The notes under the pieces: model-generated
Databases searched by the model: none
What the model was told of the DNA's origin: nothing
Seen by the model: only the letters and a program-made list of their open reading frames with translations
In this document: piece by piece, positions 34,534 through 47,664 of the stretch
Layout: every line of letters begins with the position of its first letter
Numbering within the stretch: the stretch's first letter is position 1
Translations under genes and position numbers: made by a program
From: Brevibacillus massiliensis
GTDB taxonomy: Bacteria > Bacillota > Bacilli > Brevibacillales > Brevibacillaceae
Length of the DNA: 64,000 bases
Assembly: GCF_000311785.1 (NCBI RefSeq)
Contig: NZ_HE978540.1
Coordinates: 203,869-267,868, forward strand
Reading direction: 5' to 3'

Positions 34534-35427
34534 CTAATCCCACTTTCTCCATTTTCCTTTCGTGAGGGTATAGAGGGCAGCCGATTCGCCTACAGCGACA
34601 ATTTTATCCGATCCGAAGCCGGGCCCGAGCAAGACAAACGGCTCGGGTGCCTTCGCTGTAAGAGGTGTCCAATCGCGGCCACTTTGGACGAGTACCCCTT
34701 TGTCAGTAGACAAGTAAAGGGTGTCATCCTGGCTGTCGATCGCAAGCGAGTAGACTTGATTCACATCCGGGACCGGTTCGCTCTGCAAAGGCTCTTCCCC
34801 CACCGACAACAAGCCTGACTGCGTCACCAGATACAAGCGCTGCTGGGCGGGGTGAAAAGCCATAGCGTAGACTTCCTGATCAATCGAAAGCCACTTTTCC
34901 CACTTTTGCCCGCCATCTGCAGACTGATAGATTCCATCTTCGGCTACGTACGCGTACAACTCCACCTTCTCCTTCTGGCGGATTCCGGTAAAGCTGCGGA
35001 TGTTTACCCCTTTGGGCAAGCCTTGATCGATTGTTTTCCACGTCTGTCCGCCGTCTGAAGAGAATTTGCAAATTCCCTGTCCGCCGATGAATACCCGGCG
35101 GGGATCGGCAGGGTCAATGAACAGGCCCGCCACGTCATCCTTCCCTACGTCAGGCGAACTCAAAACCCACAACTTGTCGTTCGCAGACGCGTAAAGCCCG
35201 GAATGCGTGCCCAACCAGATGCGGGAGGCGTCCGGTGACTTGGCAGCGAACTGCAGAAAACCGCCCTTTTCCAGCACGTCCTGATACGTCAGGTCGCCCT
35301 GTACCGAAGCGGCCTGCACCGGCGGCAGTTCCTGCACCGTACCGCTCGTCTGCATGCCGCAGCCGGCAACCGCAAGCCCAATGCAAATCCCTGCCAGTAT
35401 ACCCGGCAAGACAGTTCTCCTCTTCAT
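34534..35427 (-). CDS. Lipoprotein with YCF48/BNR-like beta-propeller repeats
   Basis: Lipoprotein of 297 residues; signal MKRRTVLPGILAGICIGLAV with lipobox AGC. Propeller blades carry sialidase Asp-box motifs: FSSDGGQTWKTID near 125 and QSADGGQKWEKWL near 168, the pattern S-x-D-x-G-x-x-W. A GTG at 35436 is an alternative start; neither has an ideally spaced site. It lies between ligA and camS with 30-40 base gaps, so it is part of that operon. Function unknown; such propellers often act as assembly factors or binding scaffolds. Confidence 0.7.
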   Translation of the reverse strand: MKRRTVLPGILAGICIGLAVAGCGMQTSGTVQELPPVQAASVQGDLTYQDVLEKGGFLQFAAKSPDASRIWLGTHSGLYASANDKLWVLSSPDVGKDDVAGLFIDPADPRRVFIGGQGICKFSSDGGQTWKTIDQGLPKGVNIRSFTGIRQKEKVELYAYVAEDGIYQSADGGQKWEKWLSIDQEVYAMAFHPAQQRLYLVTQSGLLSVGEEPLQSEPVPDVNQVYSLAIDSQDDTLYLSTDKGVLVQSGRDWTPLTAKAPEPFVLLGPGFGSDKIVAVGESAALYTLTKGKWRKWD

Positions 35428-35465
35428 ACCCCTCACATCCCTTTGACAAATGCTCTCTTTCTCAT

Positions 35466-39796
<4,331 letters not shown>

Positions 39797-39884
39797 CGGT
39801 AAAGCCACCTTTCCCACGTGCATATGTTCCTATTGTGTCACAGAATAGCTTCTCGTGCCAGTTTTAAGTTTGGGCCGCCAGACG

Positions 39885-39920
39885 AAAAAACGTAGCGCAA
39901 GAAATTCCTCCTGCACTACG
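39885..39920 (-). terminator. Terminator of yerC-pcrB
   Basis: CGTAGTGCA / TGCGCTACG on the minus strand (one G-U pair) with a 12-base loop, followed by six T; 38 bases after the pcrB stop. Confidence 0.75.
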
Positions 39921-39958
39921 CCTGTTCGTGTCTGCATCATGCTCCCGATAGCGGCGGA

Positions 39959-40648
39959 TCACTGCTGTTTGACAGCGGAAACGGTCGCCAGCGCCGCCTT
40001 CAGGTCCTCGTATATAATGTTGCCGACCACCACTGTATCGGCGATCTGTGCCATTTCGCGGGCTTGTTCGGGGGTGCGAATCCCCCCGCCGTAAAACACG
40101 TGTGCCCCCTCTGCCCCCGCCCGGCAGGCGCGAACCACTTCAGGGTCTCCGTACGCTCCGCTGTACTCCACGTAAAAAACCGGGAGGCGGAGCAGCTTTA
40201 CGGCAGCCTGGGCGTAGGCCGCCGCTTCCGCCGGACCCGTGACCGTCCGGGCCTTGGTCAGGCGGGCGGCCGAGGCTGCCGGATTGAGGATGAGATACCC
40301 TTCCGCAACAATCTCCTCCCAGTGGATGTACGCTCCATACTCCGTCAAACCGGCCACATGGGGCGCCAGGAACCAATCGGGGTCACCGGCGTTGAGCACA
40401 AGCGGAATGAAGTATCCGTCAAATCCGGGAACAACCGCCGACAGGTTGGACACCTCCAGTACAGCGGGTACGGAAAAGCGGCGAACCCGGGCCATCAGGT
40501 CGAGCGTATTGTCGTAAGTCACACCCAGCGTGCCGCCGACGATGACCGCATCGGTGCCTGATTCGCAAATCGCTTCCAAATCGCCGTCGCCCAGCGGCTT
40601 ATCCGGATCGAGCTTAAATACATGACGCCAAGTGCTGTAATCAATCAC
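39959..40648 (-). CDS. pcrB: Heptaprenylglyceryl phosphate synthase PcrB
   Basis: TIM-barrel prenyltransferase that joins heptaprenyl diphosphate to sn-glycerol-1-phosphate, an archaeal-type lipid step found in Bacillales. 229 residues from GTG 40648, with GGAGG nine bases upstream. It starts IDYSTWRHVFKLDPDKPL as the family does. Phosphate- and substrate-binding YVEYSGAYGDP near 155 and FYGGGIRTPEQA near 185 are kept. An ATG at 40669 overlaps the yerC stop region and is rejected. Confidence 0.95.
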   Translation of the reverse strand: MIDYSTWRHVFKLDPDKPLGDGDLEAICESGTDAVIVGGTLGVTYDNTLDLMARVRRFSVPAVLEVSNLSAVVPGFDGYFIPLVLNAGDPDWFLAPHVAGLTEYGAYIHWEEIVAEGYLILNPAASAARLTKARTVTGPAEAAAYAQAAVKLLRLPVFYVEYSGAYGDPEVVRACRAGAEGAHVFYGGGIRTPEQAREMAQIADTVVVGNIIYEDLKAALATVSAVKQQ

Positions 40649-40671
40649 AATCTGCTGCCTCCATACCAAAA

Positions 40672-40962
40672 TTATCTGCCGATTCGCTCCAAGGCAAGCT
40701 CATACCCGTTATTGCCGTAATTGAGGCAGCGTTTGACCCGCGAGATGGTCGCCGTGCTCGCGCCTGTTTCCGCTTCGATCTGGTTGTAGGTAAAGCCTTT
40801 GCGGAGCATCCGGGCAACCTCCAGCCGCTGGGCCAGCGATTGCATCTCGTTAATCGTACACAGATCGTCAAAAAACTTGTAGCATTCTTCTATGGTTTCC
40901 AGTGCCAAAACCGCTTCAAACAGTTGGTCAATCCCTTTTCCTTTTAACTTTTCCAATTGCAT
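40672..40962 (-). CDS. yerC: TrpR-like regulator YerC/YecD
   Basis: Small all-helical DNA-binding protein of 96 residues in the YerC/YecD group of TrpR-like proteins. The helix-turn-helix is about 55-80 (TYNQIEAETGASTATISRVKRCL). LEVARMLRKG and QSLAQRLEVA are family landmarks. The order yerB-yerC-pcrB-pcrA-ligA is conserved in Bacillales. ATG 40962 follows TGAGGTGATCTC. Target genes unknown. Confidence 0.92.
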   Translation of the reverse strand: MQLEKLKGKGIDQLFEAVLALETIEECYKFFDDLCTINEMQSLAQRLEVARMLRKGFTYNQIEAETGASTATISRVKRCLNYGNNGYELALERIGR

Positions 40963-41071
40963 GAGATCACCTCATTCATGAACCCGTTCAATTTTCCACT
41001 GTGAAATTTTTACGCGTTAAAGCCCAGCTTACCTCTTTATCTTAGGGGAAAAGGGTTCGCTTTACAAGCGC

Positions 41072-42112
41072 TTATTGGAATTGAACTGCGGTCTTAAGGC
41101 CGGGCGAATCGGGCACGAAGTTGATCCATGTGTTTCCGGGCAAGAGCGGCACTTCTTCGCTGTACGTCGCATCCGTATACGCCCGGATCACGCCGCCGCT
41201 TCGCTTCCACTTCACGCTGCGGGCCTTCCCCTGCTGGAATAAATACCCGTCCCCCGGACCGGTCACATCCACGGTGCGCCGCCCCTCACTGTCAATTACC
41301 CGGTGTTTTGACGCGACAACCAGCAAATTTGTCACAGCAAGCTGTTCATTCGTCGTCAGGTCCATGTGCGGCTTGCCGTCGGAAAAGCGGAGATAACGCC
41401 CTTTTTCCTCATCGTATTTGTAGCTGGCCGAATACAGCGAATGAAACTTCACCGATATGTCCGTCGCGGGGCTTCCTTCGGTAATTTTGGCGTCTGCGGG
41501 AAGGAATGGAAAGCGAGGCAGCTCAGAGGTCGTCCGAAACCCTTTGGCTTCCATCGCCTGGTTGATTTTATCCAGATCCGTGTAGACGTTGTGAGGCGGT
41601 TTGCGAAAACTCTCCCGCCAAAAATACTTGGAGTTGGCGATTTCATCGAGATCCGCGTAATTGGGCCCGGCCAGCGTCGCAAGCGCCTCCTCGCTTCCTC
41701 CTACGTGAACCATGACAGCGTCGAACCCTTCTGCAATCTTTATGTAATACGGACGGATACTCCGTACCGGGCCGATTACCTGCGGTTTTTGGCTCTGGTA
41801 GATCGCCTCAAACCGGGTAATTTCCCCTTCCGCCAGGATTTCATAGACGATATCGGCCTTGTCCAGTCCCGATTGCGGCCTGGCTTGGGTCTGGTTATTG
41901 ATCATGACCATAATCGGCCGGCGTCCGTCCAGTTTCTCCTTCGATCCCAGTCCGGTAAACGGCGCCGTATACGGATACACGGTCACACGGTCAACCGGTT
42001 CTTCCGCGGGCGGGTCAGGCTCCGGTTTGGGCTCTACGGCAGTCTTCTGGCCGCACCCCGCTATCAACACGCCGAGAACCAACATCGTCGCCAAAGATGT
42101 AAGAAGTCTCAC
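41072..42112 (-). CDS. yerB: DUF3048 lipoprotein YerB
   Basis: Lipoprotein of 346 residues. GTG 42112 (GGGAGAG nine bases before) gives signal MRLLTSLATMLVLGV with lipobox IAGC. Starts at 42145 would add a charged leader before the signal. The DUF3048 N-terminal domain spans RRPIMVMINNQTQARPQSGLDKADIVYE to PVRSIRPYYI, and the C-terminal domain holds FLFQQGKARSVKWKRSG-like sequence near 310. Cell-surface role unknown. Divergent from the two-component operon. Confidence 0.88.
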   Translation of the reverse strand: MRLLTSLATMLVLGVLIAGCGQKTAVEPKPEPDPPAEEPVDRVTVYPYTAPFTGLGSKEKLDGRRPIMVMINNQTQARPQSGLDKADIVYEILAEGEITRFEAIYQSQKPQVIGPVRSIRPYYIKIAEGFDAVMVHVGGSEEALATLAGPNYADLDEIANSKYFWRESFRKPPHNVYTDLDKINQAMEAKGFRTTSELPRFPFLPADAKITEGSPATDISVKFHSLYSASYKYDEEKGRYLRFSDGKPHMDLTTNEQLAVTNLLVVASKHRVIDSEGRRTVDVTGPGDGYLFQQGKARSVKWKRSGGVIRAYTDATYSEEVPLLPGNTWINFVPDSPGLKTAVQFQ

Positions 42113-42322
42113 AAATGTATTCTCTCCCTTCGCAAAGTTGTCCAAAAAGCACGTCGACTGGTCTTGTTTGTTTTCTGCATCGTTACATAAATTCCTTCCT
42201 TACACAGGTTTCCCACATTTATGTTATGAGCTTGCCATACTGCTTTGCTAATCTAAAAAGAAAATCCTAAAATAAAGAGAGAACCGTTCCAATACGGATC
42301 GCATACAAGGGAGGAATCGGCG

Positions 42323-43033
42323 ATGAGCGCCCCTAAACCCTATCTCGTCTACCTCGTAGACGATGAAGAAAATTTACTGGAGTTGCTTAAATCCTACTTG
42401 CAAAATGCCGGCTACCAGGTGAAGACCTTTCAAACGGGCGAAGAAGTCCTGCAGGTCCTTGACATAGATACCCCGCACCTGTGGATTCTTGATATTATGC
42501 TGCCGGATATCGACGGTTATGAGTTGCTTCGCCAAATCCGCAGCAAGTCAGACGTGCCCATCATCTTTATTTCGGCGCGCGATCAAGACATGGACAAAAT
42601 CATCGGCCTGGAGCTCGGCAGCGATGACTACCTGGCAAAGCCCTTTCTGCCGCGCGAACTCGTCATCCGCGTCCAGAAGCTCCTGCAGCGATCCTATGAA
42701 AAGGGAGTATCTCCGATAGCTGGGCTTGCCGTGCCCCAGTATCAGGACTGGATTCAGATCGGCCCTTATCTGATCTCGGAAAAAGGGCGGATGGTCAAGG
42801 AGGGAGAGCAGCCGATCGAGCTGACCACCAAGGAGTTTGACATGATCGCCTATTTTCTCCACAACCAGGGGCAGGCTTTGCACCGGGAGCAGATCCTGGC
42901 AGCGGTCTGGGGAGATGACTACGTCGGGTCGGATCGGGCCGTCGACGATCTCGTCAAGCGCATACGCAAAAAGTTGCCCGGTTTCCCGCTGGAAACCGTA
43001 TACGGCTTTGGTTACCGGATGACAGTGAAATGA
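42323..43033 (+). CDS. OmpR/PhoB-family response regulator
   Basis: Two-component regulator, 236 residues. Receiver domain 7-120 with acidic pocket DDE (13-15), phospho-acceptor D57 (WILDIMLPD), Ser in place of the usual Thr in IFISARDQD, and K in LAKPFLPREL. The C-terminal winged helix spans about 140-235 (ELTTKEFDMIAYFLHNQGQALHREQILAAVWG). It overlaps the kinase gene by four bases (ATGA). GGGAGGAATCGGCG precedes ATG 42323. The LivK-like gene downstream on the same strand is a candidate target. Confidence 0.93.
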   Translation: MSAPKPYLVYLVDDEENLLELLKSYLQNAGYQVKTFQTGEEVLQVLDIDTPHLWILDIMLPDIDGYELLRQIRSKSDVPIIFISARDQDMDKIIGLELGSDDYLAKPFLPRELVIRVQKLLQRSYEKGVSPIAGLAVPQYQDWIQIGPYLISEKGRMVKEGEQPIELTTKEFDMIAYFLHNQGQALHREQILAAVWGDDYVGSDRAVDDLVKRIRKKLPGFPLETVYGFGYRMTVK

Positions 43034-44442
43034 AACTGACCAAGCGCTTGAAAGATTGGCCGCTCTCCCGGCAAATCCTGATCTTGTTTATGCTGCTGAC
43101 CACTGTCCTGGGAGCCGGTGTCGGGATTCTCTATCCGTTTGCCGTCAAGCACTACCTGGTCGACAATACCTTCTCGCTTCTGGAGGAGGAGTTTGACAAT
43201 CTGTCCGGCCACATCACCTTTACGGAAAATCACGAACTTCTCCCGGTCCCGGCCAGCGCACCGCTGTTTTTGCAGCTGCTTCTCTCCAATTACGACTACT
43301 CGTTCGACATGATCGTCTTCGCCGTGAACGGCAAACCGCTGGGGGCCCGCACGACCGAGCAGCTCCCCGTCGACGACGCACAGGAGCTGTACCGCTTGGC
43401 AGCCCATTATCCGAAGAACAAAGTACAGCACGGCACGCTGCAAAGAGGCCAGGAAACGTATCTGTTCGTCAGCAAATTGATGGATTACCACGGGTTCCCC
43501 TACTACCTGGTGCTCTACTCCAAAGAGCGGGAACTGAATCAGATCAATGCGATTCTGACTCGCCAGTTCTTGCTGATTTTCGCTGTTTTGCTGCTGGTTA
43601 GCTGGCTCCTGGCAATCTGGTTCAGCCGCTACCTGACCAGTCCGATTCAGCGGCTGCAGGAGTGGTGCCATAAAATTGCCAACCGCCAGTTCGACACTCC
43701 GCTGAAAATGGATCGGGGAGACGAGATCGGCCAGCTCGCCCGATCGTTTGAAACGATGCAAGACCGCCTGAAGGAGTACGACGAGTCGCAGCGCCATTTC
43801 GTGCAAAATATCTCACATGAATTAAAGACGCCGATCATGGCGATCCAAGGGTACGCCCAGGGGTTGATCGAAGGCGTATTTCAGGGCCCGCAGGCGGAAA
43901 AAGGTCTGCAGGTGATCATGGACGAAAGCCGCAGGTTGGAGAACGTCGTCGGGCAGCTGCTCTATTTGACGAAGATCGAATCAGTGGCCCAGATGCTGCA
44001 GGCGACACCGCTCAATCTGAGTGAACTGTTTCCGCTCCTCGAGCAGCGCCTGGGCGTCTTGCAGCCGCAAATCAAATGGCGGATCGAGCTGCCCGCACTG
44101 CTGCCGACGGAAGGGGATGGCGAGCAGCTTAGCACCGCGTTTCAAAATATTATCGAAAACCAGCTTCGCTACGCCAAGCGCGAATTAATCATCCGGGGCA
44201 GACAGAGGGGCAATGATATCGAGTTGATGCTGGGAAATGACGGACCGCCGATTGAAGAAACGCTGCTGCCGCACTTGTTCCAGCGCTTTCGCAAGGGAAA
44301 GGGCGGCAAACACGGACTTGGGCTGGCGATCGCCAGGGCCGTGATCGAAGCCCACGGCGGCACCATTGAAGCCCGCAACATGGACCCGGGCGTCTGGTTT
44401 GTCGTGCATCTGCCCGTCACGACCGAACACAAATCGGATTAG
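43030..44442 (+). CDS. Sensor histidine kinase
   Basis: Membrane kinase of 470 residues. Membrane segment 1 about 15-37, an external sensor of about 140 residues, segment 2 about 178-198, HAMP 200-250. The dimerisation box has phospho-acceptor H263 (FVQNISHELKTPIMAIQGY). ATPase boxes follow: N-box IIENQLRYAKRE near 377, G1 NDGPPIE and G2 GKGGKHGLGLAI near 425. Classical EnvZ/PhoR architecture, cotranscribed with the regulator. Ligand unknown. Confidence 0.93.
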   Translation: MKLTKRLKDWPLSRQILILFMLLTTVLGAGVGILYPFAVKHYLVDNTFSLLEEEFDNLSGHITFTENHELLPVPASAPLFLQLLLSNYDYSFDMIVFAVNGKPLGARTTEQLPVDDAQELYRLAAHYPKNKVQHGTLQRGQETYLFVSKLMDYHGFPYYLVLYSKERELNQINAILTRQFLLIFAVLLLVSWLLAIWFSRYLTSPIQRLQEWCHKIANRQFDTPLKMDRGDEIGQLARSFETMQDRLKEYDESQRHFVQNISHELKTPIMAIQGYAQGLIEGVFQGPQAEKGLQVIMDESRRLENVVGQLLYLTKIESVAQMLQATPLNLSELFPLLEQRLGVLQPQIKWRIELPALLPTEGDGEQLSTAFQNIIENQLRYAKRELIIRGRQRGNDIELMLGNDGPPIEETLLPHLFQRFRKGKGGKHGLGLAIARAVIEAHGGTIEARNMDPGVWFVVHLPVTTEHKSD

Positions 44443-44454
44443 CGACTGATACGA

Positions 44455-44480
44455 CCCGCCTCACGCTTGAAAGAGGCGGG
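44455..44480 (+). terminator. Hairpin after the two-component operon
   Basis: CCCGCCTC paired with GAGGCGGG around a 10-base loop, 13 bases after the kinase stop; no U-run, so weak as a terminator. Confidence 0.5.
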
Positions 44481-44536
44481 CTCGGCATCAATAATCTGGC
44501 CGCCGTCACATTTCTAGAAGATAATGACAGCTGGAA

Positions 44537-44576
44537 TCCCCCACCTCTAAGCAAAGCGAAGGTGGGGGGAGTCTTC
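44537..44576. repeat. IS200/IS605-like terminal hairpin (copy 2)
   Basis: TCCCCCACCT / AGGTGGGGGGA stem with the asymmetric tip CTAAGCAAAGCGA, followed by GTCTTCATTGACGA. It matches 1551-1588 at 35 of 38 positions. It lies about 80 bases before the TTG of the binding-protein gene and may affect its leader. No transposase nearby. Confidence 0.6.
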
Positions 44577-44657
44577 ATTGACGAATGCAGACCGAATTGC
44601 TATGTTTAATGAATAGTGGGATTATTCTATCAAATCAAAGGGGGTATTTCTATCGAA

Positions 44658-45878
44658 TTGAAAAAAGGTGTTGCCTTGCTGTTGTCCACACTTCTTCTCG
44701 CCGGTTCGCTGCTCGCCGGCTGCAGCGGGGGTACCAGCAGCCCGCCGCCGGCAAGCGAAACGAAAGAAACGCCTGCCGCGCCCGCTTCATCCGGCGGCTC
44801 GAACGTGATCAAGATCGCGACCCAAAGCCCGCTTTCCGGGCCTCAATCACTTGAAGGGGAAGCGATCAAACTGGGAGCCGAGCTGGCTGTCAAAGAGAAC
44901 GCCGAAGCGTTTAAAAACATGGGCTTCGAGCTCCAGCTCTACCCCCAGGACGACCAGGCAGACCCCAAGCAGGGCGTGGTAAATGCGGAGCTGTTGATCG
45001 CCGATCGCGATGTCTTCGCCGTCGTGGGCCACTACAATACCGGCGTGGCGATTCCTTCCTCCGCAAAGTATGAAGCGGGACACGTCACGATGGTCTCCCC
45101 TGCGAACACCGGGGTTGAACTGACAGAGAGCAACAGAAAAAGCGTAAACCGTCTGGTCGCCCGCAATGACCAGATCGCACCTGCCGCCGCCAAATACGCA
45201 AAAGACCAGTTGGGAACGAAAAATGTCTTCCTCGTCCACGACAAAACCGCCTACGGACAGGGGCTTGTCGACGAAGTTCGCAAGGCGTTTCGCGACCTTG
45301 GCGTGGAAGAACTGGGCTATGAAGGCATAACGGCCGGGGAAAAAGATTACAGCGCGATCGTCAACCAGATCGTCGCCAAAAAGCCCGACCTCGTCTTCTA
45401 CGGCGGCATGTACAACGAAGCGGGGTTGATCGCCCGCTCGGCAAAAGAAAGAGGTTTCACCGGCAAGATCATGGGGGGCGAAGGACTGGAGTCCAACGAC
45501 ATGTACAAAATCGCCGGAGATGCAGCGGAGGGGATCATCTACGCTACCGTTGTCGGGGACGTCCGCGCCACCGATGAGGGCAGGCAGTGGGTAGAGAAAT
45601 ACAAGTCGACGTTCGGCAAAGAACCGGGCGCTTTTTCTGCCTTTGCCTACGACGCCACCTTGGTCATTCTGAACGGGCTGGAAGCCGCGATCAAGGAAAA
45701 TGCCGGCAAAAAACCGACCAAAGAACAGGTGCAGGAAAAGGTGCGGGCCACCAAAGACTTTAAAGGCTTCTTTACGCAGGTCTCGTTCGACGAAAAAGGC
45801 GACAATACATTCTCCAAGGTGTACATCTACAAGTTCGGCAAGGAAAAAGCCGAATTTATCGGGGAAGCCGCAAACTGA
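44658..45878 (+). CDS. LivK-type ABC transporter substrate-binding lipoprotein
   Basis: Binding protein of 406 residues. The TTG at 44658 gives signal MKKGVALLLSTLLLAGSL with lipobox LAGC. AAGGGGG lies upstream but 13 bases away. A longer start at 44616 is possible. The periplasmic-binding fold runs from IKIATQSPLSGPQS to the C-terminus, with YPQDDQADPKQGV, VGHYNTGVAIPSS and HDKTAYGQGL shared with three tandem paralogues at 56391-60237. No permease lies beside it, so it may feed the LivHMGF system 10 kb away. Confidence 0.85.
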   Translation: MKKGVALLLSTLLLAGSLLAGCSGGTSSPPPASETKETPAAPASSGGSNVIKIATQSPLSGPQSLEGEAIKLGAELAVKENAEAFKNMGFELQLYPQDDQADPKQGVVNAELLIADRDVFAVVGHYNTGVAIPSSAKYEAGHVTMVSPANTGVELTESNRKSVNRLVARNDQIAPAAAKYAKDQLGTKNVFLVHDKTAYGQGLVDEVRKAFRDLGVEELGYEGITAGEKDYSAIVNQIVAKKPDLVFYGGMYNEAGLIARSAKERGFTGKIMGGEGLESNDMYKIAGDAAEGIIYATVVGDVRATDEGRQWVEKYKSTFGKEPGAFSAFAYDATLVILNGLEAAIKENAGKKPTKEQVQEKVRATKDFKGFFTQVSFDEKGDNTFSKVYIYKFGKEKAEFIGEAAN

Positions 45879-45887
45879 AGGGTAAGG

Positions 45888-45927
45888 AAAAAAGCTGTTG
45901 AGACGATTTGGCCTCAACAGCTTTTTT
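45888..45927. terminator. Bidirectional terminator
   Basis: AAAAAAGCTGTTGAG paired with CTCAACAGCTTTTTT around a 10-base loop between two convergent genes. Confidence 0.9.
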
Positions 45928-45930
45928 CGC

Positions 45931-47646
45931 TTATACGAGCATGCCGCCCTGCTTCGAGTATTTGATGACGCCCTCAGCCGCCCGATACGCCAGCGCCCCT
46001 ACCGTGCCGGTGGGGTTGTACCCGCTGTTGTGCGGGAAGGCGGAAGCGCCTACCACAAAGACGTTTTCTGCATCCCACATTTGCAGGTAATGGTTTACGG
46101 CAGAGGTGGCTGGGTCAGCCCCCATGATGACGCCGCCCGTGTTGTGCGTCGATTGATACGGGACGATATCGTACGGGCCCAATTCCTTATTCGCCACGAC
46201 AGTATCGGCGCCCATCTCCTTCATGATCTCTTCGCATCTGCTTACCTGGAAACGAGCCAGCTCGCGGTCTTGATCTTCAAAATCGAAGGTAAGCCGAATC
46301 AGCGGGTCGCCGAAGCTGTCTTTATAGGTAGGGTCAAGGTCGAGGTAGTGATGCCGAAACGGCATGCACGCCCCCTGCGCCCCGACTGACAAGGTGCGAT
46401 TGTAGTACTTTAGCGAAGCGGCTTTGAAGTCTTTCCCCCATCCCGGCTTCCCCTTGGGCACGGGGTTGTTCTGAATCGGCCTTAAACCGAAATTGGATAT
46501 GCTAATGTTGGCGCCATGGATAAATTTCAGGTCGGTGTGATCGAAGTTGTCGCCATTGTAGTCATCCAAACACATGGCAAGCGCCCCGGCACCGGCAAAT
46601 ATGTTGAATTCCTTGTTTTCGAAAAAGCCTGTGGCATTCCCTTTCAGCACCTGATACGCGTAGTTTTTGCCGATCACCCCGGTACCGCTGGCGGCATCGT
46701 ACGGTTTGCCCAGCTTGGACATCAGCAACAGCCGCACGTTGTTGAACACGTAGCTGGTCAGCATGACAATATCCGCAGGTTGTTCGATCTCTTCGCCGGT
46801 AGTGGTATCGATGTACAAAACGCCTGTCGCCTTGCTGCCGGAGTGCAGTATCCTCCTCACATTGGAGTGGGTCCGCAGTTCAAACTTTCCGGTTTTCAGC
46901 GCGACCGGAATGACCGTGACGACGGGATCCGCCTTCGCCCCGTATTCGCAGCCAAACCGCTCGCAGAACCCGCAGTACTGGCAGGCCGCACGCGAGATCC
47001 CGTCTGGATTGGTATACGGCTCCGAAAGATTGGCGGAAGGCAGGGCGTACGGATGAAGGTTCATCTTTTTCGTTACATCCCGAAACATGACGAGCTGCGG
47101 CGACATTTTCATCGGCGGGGTAGGGTACTTGTCGGAGCGCTTGCCTCCGAGGGGGTTTTCTTCGCCGGAGATGCCGCAGGTTTTCTCAAATTTATCGTAG
47201 TAAGGCTCCAGCTCGTCATAGGTGATGCCCCAGTCTTGAATCGTCATATCCGCAGGAATTTTGTTCTTCCCGTACCGTTCCAGCGTTTTGGTCCTGATCT
47301 GAAAGTCGTAGGGCAAAAAGCGGAACGTATGGCCGTTCCAATGTACGCCCGCCCCTCCCAAATTGTCACCGAGCAAAAAAGAGCCATACTGCCGCATCGG
47401 CAGGGCCCGGATTTTCTCATTGCTGCGGAACGTAATGGTTTCCTTCGACAGATCCTGCATCAGCTCGTAACGCAAAGCGTAGCGAAGTTCATCGTGCACC
47501 ATGTAGTAGTCTTCCGTTTTCCGTTCCTTTCCCCGCTCCAGGCCAACCACATGCAGCCCTTGCTTCGTCAGTTCGGATGCGATGATTCCCCCGCCCCAAC
47601 CGACCCCGATAACTACGACGTCTACCTTCGGCAATTTCTTTGCCAT
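45931..47646 (-). CDS. GMC oxidoreductase, gluconate 2-dehydrogenase large-subunit type
   Basis: FAD-dependent oxidoreductase of 571 residues. FAD motif VVVIGVGWGGGIIASELTK (10-28). The cysteine set CQYCGFCERFGC near 222 is typical of the subfamily and may hold an iron-sulfur centre. The C-terminal GMC active site has STHNTGG and FPHNSGYNPTGTVG with His and Asn. It lacks its own signal peptide, so export probably depends on the Tat signal of the partner subunit encoded 18 bases upstream. Sugar acids, sugars or polyols are likely substrates. No cytochrome c subunit is encoded nearby. Confidence 0.88.
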   Translation of the reverse strand: MAKKLPKVDVVVIGVGWGGGIIASELTKQGLHVVGLERGKERKTEDYYMVHDELRYALRYELMQDLSKETITFRSNEKIRALPMRQYGSFLLGDNLGGAGVHWNGHTFRFLPYDFQIRTKTLERYGKNKIPADMTIQDWGITYDELEPYYDKFEKTCGISGEENPLGGKRSDKYPTPPMKMSPQLVMFRDVTKKMNLHPYALPSANLSEPYTNPDGISRAACQYCGFCERFGCEYGAKADPVVTVIPVALKTGKFELRTHSNVRRILHSGSKATGVLYIDTTTGEEIEQPADIVMLTSYVFNNVRLLLMSKLGKPYDAASGTGVIGKNYAYQVLKGNATGFFENKEFNIFAGAGALAMCLDDYNGDNFDHTDLKFIHGANISISNFGLRPIQNNPVPKGKPGWGKDFKAASLKYYNRTLSVGAQGACMPFRHHYLDLDPTYKDSFGDPLIRLTFDFEDQDRELARFQVSRCEEIMKEMGADTVVANKELGPYDIVPYQSTHNTGGVIMGADPATSAVNHYLQMWDAENVFVVGASAFPHNSGYNPTGTVGALAYRAAEGVIKYSKQGGMLV

Positions 47647-47664
47647 GTTCTCACCCCATCGACT

